A stretch of DNA of 64,000 nucleotides. Origin: Whalleya microplaca. Taxonomy: Eukaryota; Ascomycota; Sordariomycetes; Xylariales; Xylariaceae. The notes below the pieces were generated by a model that worked only from the letters and a program-made list of their open reading frames with translations, was not told the origin of the DNA and did no database searches. The position numbers and the translations under genes were made by a program. Location of the stretch: assembly GCA_022497155.1 (NCBI GenBank), contig MU385718.1, positions 806,001 to 870,000 on the forward strand. The letters are read 5' to 3'. Each line of letters opens with the position of its first letter. The stretch's first letter is position 1. This document shows positions 35,821 to 45,662 of this stretch, in pieces.

Positions 35821-37800
35821 TGCGCGTCCCGGAATGCGATGCTCTACTTTTTGTTCAGCCAGAGCCTGTGATTTATCAAGCCTTCGCATCTCAAGACACT
35901 TGAAATGTTCAATTCGTATTCCTTCAGCGACGTCGATACGCACAATAACTAACGTCTAAACAAGCCTTCATCATATAGCTTACTCGAAATATTGCTTGAT
36001 ATAGTTTGAGATTCGGAAGTCTTGGAGCCTACTCCTTTATGTAAGCAAGACTGGACTCATGTTCTCCTATCCTTGGACTATCTTTCTAATCGACAACTAT
36101 TCAGATATTGGCATAGTCACCAATAGTCACCTTTCTTCTGAAGGAATTCTATTAGAGTTGGACCTGCAACGCGATCACTCTTGCACTGCGGCGGTACGGT
36201 CGTCTTTTTCAAGCTCGGAGGTTGATACCCATAGACACGGCCTTTATATAGGATTAGGGACTATCGGTTTATGAAGTCCTTGGCGTTTGATTTATAGGTT
36301 TTCCCATTCTCGTTACTGGTGTGTACTTGAAGCGGATTTTTTCGGTCACGACTATATAAGTTGGTTGAAGTCTGGGCAAGGGGTTAATCATAACTTACCC
36401 TTCGGTAGCCTCCTGAGGTGTACATAGCATGGCAGGACTTATCGCAAATATTGGAGGTTGATATTCAATACACGAAACTAGTGGAACACGTTATAGGGCT
36501 TTGTTCTGTTAGCCCTCTTATGTGGCATCGTTCTCAAGAGGAATTAACAAGGTCTAATAACACCTGCTTGATATGAAATACCTTGAACCGATGTTTGTAG
36601 ATTGTTGTAGAACAACTCAGCTTCGCTCTTAAAGATGCTCTTATGTTAGTTGTCTGCACCGCCCATGGTTAATATTCATAATACATCAAATAAACAACTC
36701 TCAGTTGAATGAAGCGTAACTCAACCGCAAACAACGGTGTAGGTTTTTCTTTTTTTGGTGTTCCTTCTCACAAGGTGTTGTCATGTCGAGAAGTTTACAC
36801 AGAGCATATAATACGACTATTACTAGCATTGCAATAGCAGCGTCGCTTTTACAACAGGTGTCTCTCTAGTTAGCTGGTCACTATGATTTGAGATACCTCG
36901 TATCTAGTTTGAAGCTTACACCATAATCTTGAGAATAAGTCTAGCATTCATATATGTTGTATAAGAAATTCCGTTCATTCATAGGATCTCTCACTCCCCT
37001 TCATTGTCACAACAGTATTTTAGCCGACCATATGTTACAACCATCCATTCCTGAATATCCCCGCAACCAACTAACACATGACTTACGGTCGCCAAGGCCT
37101 CGGCGACCAATCCTAGTAACTAAGAGGCTATTCAGATATAAAAGACTCTAGTTCGCCGTCCCTTAGATAGTCTCTCTTAGCTAGCCAGCGATCAATATAA
37201 GTATTTACCTTCTACGCCTTCTGTTATATCAAATCAAGACCTGTGGTAACAGCTTCGTTACACCATATTCTATGCTCCCCATTTCAGGCCGTTCAAATAG
37301 TTCAGTACGAGCTGAGGAGGTTCGATCCCCCATTTACCAAGAATCTAGCAAGATAAATGCCTAACTTGCTTTAAGTGTGATTAAGCATTTTCAGTCTCTA
37401 CTTCGTTAGACTATAGTGGTTTCCGCTGGCCGTGATGCCGCATTATATACTAGACCCATCTATCAGGGGCCCTTAGATACACTTAAACTTTACAAAACCA
37501 ATAGGTGTTTGTTGTAATTATTGACATGGCTTGTAACAGATACAGAGGGTCATGTACCAGTTTAGCGTGAAAAAGAAAGAAGTGGTTGATACATGCCATT
37601 CTAGCAGCAAAAGGGTATATAGGTTAACAGTGTCTAAGACAGAGTACAGGACTACCCTGATAAAGGATTATTCGTCCAAACAGACAACGATACGACAAGA
37701 AATGGTCCACTACTACATACTAGTAGTTGGCATTGCTAAACTATTGCTTGTACAATAGGCTTATGTAAGCTTGAACGTAATGACTGTTGAGAAAAACAAC
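35821..37800. other. AT-rich gene-free region
   Basis: About 2 kb without a supported gene. Stops are frequent in all frames. A GGTTCGATCCC stretch near 37319 resembles a tRNA B box, but I could not fold a tRNA around it. Confidence 0.5.
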
Positions 37801-37806
37801 TTTCTT

Positions 37807-37902
37807 GCGGGGTGGTTAGAATGACTGTACAAGTGGTCAAAGTGACTGTGTATATCTAATAATAGTAAAACAGTCGAGCTACCCACCCCGCGATATATTT
37901 TA
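37807..37902 (+). repeat. Left terminal inverted repeat
   Basis: Pairs with 38342-38434 in inverted orientation over about 95 bp with scattered differences. Shared blocks include GTGACTGTGT and CTAATAATAG. Similarity stops abruptly at the outer GCGGG, which marks the element end. Confidence 0.8.
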
Positions 37903-38341
37903 TCTCCTACAACACAGCTACGGCCATTCCTGAGCTGCTGTAGCCCTTTTTCACAACCAACGGCAAGACTTAAGTAGCTTCAATTCCTTCAAACGCACGT
38001 GCTCTTTTATCATCCAATCTTACCCGTCTCAAAGATAAATCGAATTCTTCGGATGCAAATTGTATTTTTCAGGGACAACACAATACAACGCCTCCCTGTT
38101 GACGTCTCTAACCTCCTTGGATTACTCTCCGCCGGCGCCGTTGATGGAGGAGGCATTAAGCTATTCGCAGTGCGCCGTGTTCCTCGGCTTCCCTTAACAG
38201 TCACTAGCAGCTGACGCCTTCAAAAAGGCTAAAATCGACAAATTCGTCCATTGTAATGCTTGAAAATGACAAGTGTTATTAAGAAAGTTTGCAATTTCAG
38301 ATTCTTTTAGATCATTAGAAAAGTTACTTCCATTCATTAGT

Positions 38342-38434
38342 GAAATATACCGCGGGGTAGGTAACTACTGTTTTGCTATTATTAGACTGACACAGTCACT
38401 TTCACCACTTATACAGTCATTGTAACTATCCCGC
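38342..38434 (-). repeat. Right terminal inverted repeat
   Basis: Inverted partner of 37807-37902. It begins GAAATATACCGCGGGGTAGG on the plus strand and ends at ATCCCGC, immediately before TTTCTT. Confidence 0.8.
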
Positions 38435-38489
38435 TTTCTTGCTTCTGAGACTTTATGTCAGGTTTCTTTGTTAGGATCATATATATAAA

Positions 38490-38508
38490 GGTTGTTCGAA
38501 GAACAACC
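38490..38508. repeat. Perfect hairpin beside a TATA-like run
   Basis: GGTTGTTC, loop GAA, GAACAACC, just downstream of ATATATATAAA (38479-38489). It lies 50 bp outside the inverted-repeat element and about 215 bp upstream of the small zinc-knuckle ORF. Confidence 0.6.
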
Positions 38509-38721
38509 ATATAGTTAGATCTTTGTGCAACAACTGCATTGTTTAGCTACCTCATACGTTCATCTCGTGACACTTTATGTACTGCAGATTTGCGTATATA
38601 AATAGTTGCCTAACTACCAACATCTTAGCAATATCTTGACAGAATCCTTATCACAACTGCTCAATTCACTAAGCTCAATTCACTAAGCAATACCTTCAGA
38701 TCACTAAATCCTGTTAGAAAT

Positions 38722-38841
38722 ATGGCTAATACCTATCCTTCCCAGCTCCTGAACAACATGTCAGGGGGGGACGAGAATGCCTGCCCCAAGTGTGGCTATC
38801 CTCGAGAGAAAGGTCATGCATCTGATTGCAGCAATAAATGA
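38722..38841 (+). CDS. Small ORF with zinc-knuckle-like motif (39 residues)
   Basis: An ATG-started frame of 39 codons, MANTYPSQLLNNMSGG followed by DENACPKCGYPREKGHASDC and SNK, then TGA. The Cys-X2-Cys-X7-His-X3-Cys spacing resembles a zinc knuckle (canonical CX2CX4HX4C), which usually binds single-stranded nucleic acid. TATA-like sequences lie upstream (TATATAAA near 38482, GTATATAAATA near 38594). A 14-bp direct duplication, TCAATTCACTAAGC, occurs just before the start. It may be a genuine small gene, a terminal exon, or a fragment of a mobile-element nucleocapsid-like domain. I cannot decide from sequence alone. It is the most protein-like short frame in this stretch. Confidence 0.4.
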   Translation: MANTYPSQLLNNMSGGDENACPKCGYPREKGHASDCSNK

Positions 38842-41090
38842 AGAACCAAACCAGTTTGTCGATTACTGTAGCTAAGAGATTATAGTACTCAATACATGAC
38901 ACACTTCGGTGTAAAATAAAATTTCCTCAAAATTCCTTAAAATTCCTTCATGTGTGATACAATCTTCGCAATGTTCAGGGGTCCTGTCTCGATTTAAATG
39001 TGGCTTAAGAACGTGACGAAATATTGACACCGCTTAGAGTTCTGACCAATGACTATAAACTACATCCCCATCTCACAGTTTTTTTATCTATTATACGAGC
39101 ATGGGTGTGATGCAGGTGTCAGCAAACCCATCAGCACCAATGAGGCCTGAGACTCCTAGATAACATGACGAGGTAGTCGGTATGCATAGACACATGGCAT
39201 TTTTGGAACCCTGGTCCTCTATTTCCTGATGTAACCCTTGATGCTTTGTGGCTATAACGACAAACTTGCAGCCGTGAGTAGGACAATAAAATTGCTCTCC
39301 TTAAGCCTGTTCCCCAGGCTAAACGAATGTACCTAGCCGCTCAGGCAAAGATGTTGAACTTCCTGAAGAGGTAGACCCTGGAAGGCTGACATGGCATGCT
39401 TTGATATACTAGATTTGAGACATTTCTATAGATGTTTTACGCGCGTACACTGCTGGCGTTTCCTTCCTTCACTTTGACTTTGGGTCCATTTTGACGCCAC
39501 TCGGCCGTCCTATAAAATTGTAGGTTTGTGGTACCGTCACACGGCGATTTTCCCCGGAGGCTGAGACATCCCCACACGGATATAAAGTTTCAGTTCCCCG
39601 GAACTTTGAAGCTAGGTTTATCAGATTGTGTGACCTCTAGTTCACCCGCTGATGCCGGAGCCATGATCCCGACTGCCTGATCGCTTTGACCGTGGCCTAG
39701 CTCGTGCAGTCTTCGCTAGCCATAGATCCGAAATATAGATCGAGATCGTACGAGAGGTTTCAAAGATAGCATATGGGGGAGTCCAGCCAGCCCGGTTCAC
39801 TGCCACTTTATCGCGAATCTCCGACAAGGCAATTAACTCGGTTAAGTCAACCGCATACTAGATGTAGTGTGGTACAAGGCCCGAAATATCTAATTGTCAA
39901 TTCTGTGACAGCCGGCTGGTCAATAAATGTATCAAGAAGGGAGGGGCAGATACTGGAGAGTCACGGAATACTCCATGGGATAGACTGGAAAAAGGATCAG
40001 GCTGGCTCGTCTATTGATAAGAAGTGAGATGTGTGGAATACGAAGGAATAGCAGAACATCTATGGCTACCTAGTTGTTCTCCGGAAAACACGAAATAAAT
40101 TCATGGAGCCTGAATTATGCAAATTCCAAGCCAGCATCAAATCTTTGGAAATCCACAAAGTTAATAGCCATTATTGTAAAGTTATGTAGTGCTTTAGTTG
40201 ATGCTCACATTTGGAAGGGGGGCTTCTCTCTATAGGTAGTTTGTACTCGTTACTGTTTCAATGCATCACGTTCTCGGAGCTAGAATAAGTTAATTGTCCT
40301 TACACCTAAGGCATACCTCAGTTCCTAGAAACCATGTATATGACACCGAGGTTCAATATAAGATATTCACCATAAGCACAGTTGGTTATATTCGATGTCG
40401 CCGCAGGAATCAGGGGTAGGTCTCTGAGGCGCTCAGGATTAACTACTAGGAAATTACAGAAACCGCACTGGTGGTCTACCCAGAGTTTCAAGATTTCTAG
40501 CATAATAACTTAAGGCGTGGTTTAAAGAAGGTGAAGTAGTTGGTAGACCTTTTGAAAGGCTTGAGCTAACATAAGAATCCGAAATGAGTTTATGTGAATA
40601 GGCATATGATAGAGCAAGACTATATGAGCTCAAGATACATTATACGCACAATGGTCACTTACTATACCACTGCTTCTGTCTTGAAATTTCAAGTCAGTCT
40701 AATTTTAAAGCTTATAAAGCTTGAACCTAAGCATTTGAACCTCTTCAAGGTGCCATCCCATATTGAACATGAGCTTCCCTTTATTCGCTATTATAGGTCA
40801 CTGCAGATTTCCTCAGTTTCGCTTTAATGCAGGAAAATCTTAACGATAAAATAGGAGTCAAATAGTCTAGCAAAGATAACGTTCGAGCATCAGTACTGCG
40901 TACAAAGTGCGGGAACCTTGAGCAGTTAGAAGCTGGCTATAGATCCAATCTTTCCCAATAGAAATATTTATATTAGATTTCCATCGAAGCCAGAAGTTCC
41001 ATTTTAAACATTTCCCTTTGAATACAGGTTACATTGTGCCTTCTTTCTCTTCATAGTCACTACCACATACATGGAAGTAATTTATACCTA
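38842..41090. other. AT-rich gene-free region
   Basis: About 2.2 kb without a supported gene. A locally GC-richer patch at 39480-39740 contains GTTCCCCGGAAC and GGATATAAAG and looks promoter-like, but no coding sequence follows it. Confidence 0.45.
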
Positions 41091-41829
41091 CAGTGGGTTT
41101 AAAAAAGTCACGTCGATTCCACTTTTCCCCGCAAAACTTACAGACTTTAACAACCTATAATTATACACCCTAGGGTATTAAAAATCAATGAAAATCATTT
41201 TTATATAAATGAATGGTAAAGTTTTACTATATTTATTTTTTTATATTTTTGTGATTTAATTTCGACTAGAAAACTTAAAATAACTTTTCGATAAATTTTT
41301 TTAAAAACTTAATATATAAATAACTTTTAAAATGCTTTATATAAAAATTAATAAAAAATAGATTTTAATACTTTATTATGAAATAAATAGGGTTTTAAAG
41401 GGAAAGATTTTTTACTGGAATTTTCGTAAAAAAGTAAAGGTTTAAACTTTTAAGCTTTTTTGCTTTTTTCACACTTTATAAATGTTATAATATTATATTT
41501 ATAAAAAGCTTTAAAAACTAAAACTTAATACTTTTAAGTTTATAACTAATATAATAAATATAAATATATTTTTAATTAATTTATTTATATATAAATGTAA
41601 AACGTTATTAATAAAAATATAAAGTTTTAAAATCGTTAAAAATAACACGTAATTTTAACTTTTATAACTAATATAATAAGAAATTAAAATTTAAAAAATC
41701 ATATTCACTTAATTTATATAATTAAATGATATATATTTTTCTTAATTTAATTTAAGTAAAGTCAGGCGTTTAATCGAAAATTCGGAAATCGGCGAAATCG
41801 GAATCGACGTGACTTTTTTGAAGTGACTG
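41091..41829. mobile_element. Extremely AT-rich element with pogo/Tc1-like inverted ends
   Basis: Two 30-bp terminal inverted repeats match at 26 of 30 positions: 41091-41120 (CAGTGGGTTTAAAAAAGTCA then CGTCGATTCC) and the reverse of 41800-41829 (CAGTCACTTCAAAAAAGTCA then CGTCGATTCC). TA dinucleotides sit directly outside both ends (41089-41090 and 41830-41831). CAGT termini and a TA target fit the Tc1/mariner-pogo superfamily. The interior, about 41160-41760, is almost pure A and T and has no usable frame. That is what repeat-induced point mutation leaves behind. At 739 bp it is shorter than an autonomous pogo element, so it is a deleted or MITE-type copy. Confidence 0.8.
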
Positions 41830-42219
41830 TAGCATGAAGGCCAGATGGTACATTACCTGAAGTATAAATGGACGAATGTCATTCGGTTTTGTATAGTAGC
41901 TTCTATATACAGCACATTACCTTCATCCTTGAACAATATATCTCTGTGCAATGCTAAGTATAAGGCTTTGCCAAATATTCACACGCTAGATACTCCCGCA
42001 TAAACATCAGCTATACATTGAAGCCGAAGCCAACCTAATACACCAAAGGCCCGAAAGGATGGCCTCCGAGATCGTCCGACGGATTTATCTCGATATTCAG
42101 ATCCTGCTCGCTAGGCTTGGATTTTTTCTGCAGCCACAAAAACATAATGTATTGTATACAGAGGGCCCCATAATGAATGGAACTCGCTTAAAACGACCGT
42201 CAATAATGGTGGACTTTTC

Positions 42220-42735
42220 ACTTTGAAAGATCACGACGGCATTCTTCCCTGCGGCAATGTCAGACATGAAGAATGGGAACCACATGGTGCATATGTAGTT
42301 CGACCCCAAAAACCAATGAGTTGGCTCGTGGACAAGGCGCGCATGTGCCGGCAATGCAGCCTTCCACTCGCTAGCTGTCAACTCCGTAGCGACTCACATG
42401 ATGATCAAGTCATGGGATTCCGCCACCGGTTGGGACAAGGGTCTGGACCTAGGATATCCTGACAATGAGTACAAATATGATCGCGACCCTGTTCTTTTCG
42501 TCTAAAAAGACGACTTGTGGGCATTTTACACGGGTAAAGACAACGGAACCCAATACAAAGTTAAAGACAGGCCAACTTTTCAGGGTATGTCCCCATAAGG
42601 CGCAATTACGTCAGGTTTGGAGGCCGTAAACATCAGCAGAATACCATAGCTATCTCGTCTTCTGGTCTTGAATTTGGAGATGAGAGGTGGAAAATTATCC
42701 AGTACGACCTGTATGGACAGACAAAAAGAGTCTAA
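42220..42735 (+). pseudogene. Decayed ORF of unknown family
   Basis: Protein-like segments lie in one direction but are broken by stops and frame changes. They are LKDHDGILPCGNVRHEEWEP, then after a gap YPDNEYKYDRDPVLFV, stop, KDDLWAFYTGKDNGTQYKVK, then in another frame GLEFGDERWKIIQYDLYGQT with a stop at 42733-42735. The composition is unlike random AT-rich spacer. I do not recognise the family. Small introns could explain one break, but the stop after LFV is not explained. Confidence 0.35.
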
Positions 42736-44250
42736 GATAATGATAGACGAGTCCCTAACCGTGGAAAATGGACGTCTCTAGGCATGAAGCGGGACCTTTT
42801 GTATCGAGTACAACATTCTTGAAAAAAACCAAGCTTTGAATTACAAACATTAAAGCGATTTGTATCTTTGTTATATATTCTCATGGAGCCATCACAATCT
42901 TTAGTCCAGGTAATATATTTAGCCAGCTGCTCTTTGCTAGAGCCTATTGATTCCTGTATCAACCGCGCATAACACGACGAGCTGCACTCTGGCATTTGCT
43001 CTTCGTGTAAGTACCTATAAAACGTCAATTATATCAGTGGCCTCTTACTTGGACAACGTATGAGTCGTAATGAGACCGACGACCGTCCAACTAGGCAGGT
43101 CGTTATCGTTTACTAGGAAAGGTACGAATCAGATATAAGCAAGGTATGTGGCGCCTTACATTGAAAGTGAAGAGAGTAATTCATAGGACACGAGGAGGCA
43201 AAGCATGTTTTATGCTACTGCCGTCAGCATGCAATATATGAGGCAATCCGTCACTAAGACCAGGCAGGGGGCAGTTCCAGCCGAGGTTTAGTGACACCCG
43301 ATGCCGGTCATCAATCCGAGCGGTCACTGTAAAGTCGTGATGGTTGAATCTTTTCGAAGCAGTGCATCATTATGAGCATCAGCCTAAGCCACGGATATTC
43401 CGAGCCTTTTGTGTCAGCACAAGCATGCAATTTACTTTTGAGGACCGGCGTAGGTAGGGGTTGGTGCATATTGAAGTTGCATTTATGCAGTACAATATGC
43501 GACAGCCATGGTCCAATTATCGGTACGCAGGTAATCATAACAGTTCGAGCATTGTATACTTAAGTCTACAAGGCATGGGAGGAGGCTCAGTACCTTTCAC
43601 ACCGACATTATCGTCAGTGGCTATGGTGTAGCATATTCGTTAGATATGGCATCCTTACCACCATCAATTCCATTTAATTCACCACCTGTCGGTATTGCGC
43701 CTCAACGTCCTACATGTAACATGCTTAGCATTGCTTTCTTTACCATCCATCATGCAAGTGGCTTCCAGGCGTAATTATCTCACCACTCATCAGCGGTCAT
43801 GCATTCGATTGATCAGTGTCATGCCCCGGGCACTCAATACTCAGGGTTTACAATATCGGGTATTTATTAATGGTAGTCGGGACTTACCAAAGTTAAAATT
43901 CTCGATCCGGAGGGTTGCGTACCAGCTGAATTTTGTGTCTGGGGTTGCGGAATGTGTGCTTCAGTATCGGAAATATATCATCTTTACCTACTTAAGGTTA
44001 CATTGACAGATCTCTGTTGTTTAGATTCAAGGTCCACATAATTTCTGATCTGCAGCCCCCGGCAGCCGCTGTACGTGTAGTGAGTTTCTCGGCGAGTTTC
44101 TTCCACTCATTTCGGTTTCTGATCCGTTCCTGTACAGTACTGCAACCCACCGAAAAACACGGGGCTGACGACCAGGGGATGGATTCACTGCCGATCCCGT
44201 ACTTTTGACTGGGTGATAACCCGCCAAACTAGTGGTTACTAGTTTATTGT
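42736..44250. other. AT-rich gene-free region
   Basis: No supported gene. Short frames on both strands start at non-ATG codons or lack coding character. Confidence 0.45.
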
Positions 44251-45610
44251 CTATTTACCTTTGGCGAGCGTCTCTGATTGTAGGCGAGATCCTGAAGGAG
44301 CTATTGCAAGTCCCTTCAACGTGCTGCACGGCACATACATATATAAGAAACTACCTAAAGTACGTATACTTGTGATGACTACACATAGTCTATCCAAACA
44401 TCTGAACAGCAACGGCTCCGTATTCGATGACCCAAAACAAGACATCTCAAGCTATGACCTTGGTACTATTCCCGTATTGGAAATATATCCCCGCCTTCAG
44501 TTCCTTTGGTCAGCTTTTCAGGGGTGCCGTCTTCACGTTTTCACGGACTATCTAAGACGTCTTTCGGCACCTAGGAGCAGCACATTTAACTACGGAGATA
44601 TAGTCCTTCACTTATCGGAGGCTACTGCACGCCACTTGTAACGAGTAACAACTTGCCAGTTTCTGTAGCTCATCTCTCAATCCAGTAACAGACATCTTCC
44701 ATGTCAGCCATAACCTCAAAGAGGGGCCGACTAAACCTCCCACAGCTAGGCTGGTTAGGCTGGTCAGGCTGGCTAAGCATGCCCTTGCTTCGAAAAATGT
44801 CACAGCCTTTACCGTCGTCAAAGCGTATACTTCTCCACTTCTGTGCCCCAGACCCAGGGGGAACTATATGCCATATCACATCAGTCTCGTGTGTTTGGTT
44901 CCGTAAAACTTCCTTCTTCAAACTTCGTATTGGCGCATTCAAGTATACCCAGACTACCGACAGGAAGTACCCAATCGTGGCTTTCTATATCTCCGTCTCC
45001 TCGTCTTAATCGACTAGGTCTATCCCAGGTTGAATAAAACAAACACTACAGGGTCTGTGTCTATCCGGTCCTCGACAGAGACGTATCTCAAACAGATAGA
45101 TATCAGGGTCGGTGAGAATTCAGTCACCAATCATACCCAACTACGCATCGGTCGTCCAATAACGTCATTCTCTTTGCCTTCTCTTACACCATCCAACCAA
45201 CCTGGCCAGCCCGCCTCGTAAAGTGTTTCTCCCGGTACCTTCTCCAGGCTCTCCTGGTAACCTTTCACCAGTCAGCCGCGGGGCACTTACACCGAAGAAT
45301 CATAATAGTACATTGGGTTGATGGCCTAGAAATCTCAACGGAATCATCAGTTAAATACTTCCGCACCGTCTGCTTGGAAGGATCACTGTTCCTTACTCTC
45401 CTAGGAATTGGTTGGGTTCAAGGTCTTCACTTCTTCAACCGGAAACCTCCTTTGGGAAACGGTGTTGTTATACGAGCTTGTAAACTTGCGCCGCCCTAAA
45501 TTACCGAAGCTCATCAGTCGTTCTCATATTACCATTAAGGACTTATTACGAAATCTTCTTACAGCAGCAGTACCTCTAAAGGATTCAGCCAACTAGTATC
45601 CCTGTTGATG
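44251..45610. other. Possible relic coding region
   Basis: Several moderately long plus-strand frames without ATG starts follow each other: 44261-44641 (contains YDLGTIPVLEIYPRLQFLWS) and about 45219-45494 (contains YLLQALLVTFHQSAAGHLHR and VHWVDGLEIS). They are separated by stops and do not join by obvious introns. A GC-richer composition than the flanking island suggests former coding sequence. Not recognised; it could equally be chance. Confidence 0.22.
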
Positions 45611-45662
45611 AGTTATAAGCCAGATCGCAATATACTATATTGGCGTCACTGAGTTCTTCACC

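Larger units (their letters stand above)
37801..38440. mobile_element. Non-autonomous inverted-repeat element with 6-bp target duplication
   Basis: A MITE-like unit. Long terminal inverted repeats (37807-37902 and 38342-38434, about 95 bp) bound an internal segment of about 440 bp. The left arm starts GCGGGGTGGTTAGAATGACT; the right arm read inward starts GCGGGATAGTTACAATGACT. The same 6 bp, TTTCTT, lies directly outside both ends (37801-37806 and 38435-38440), as expected of a target-site duplication. Each arm is itself bounded by inverted GCGGGGTRG-type ends. The internal part has one short frame (37999-38214, not recognised) and no transposase. Superfamily uncertain: 6-bp duplications fit none of the common classes cleanly. 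Confidence 0.75.

Noticed and set aside
37250..37335. Possible tRNA around GGTTCGATCCC
   Set aside because: The B-box-like string is present, but no A box, acceptor stem or anticodon arm could be fitted around it.
43695..44006. Frame with a signal-peptide-like start (LNVLHVTCLALLSLPS)
   Set aside because: The apparent start is TTG. No ATG or upstream exon was found and the rest is not protein-like.
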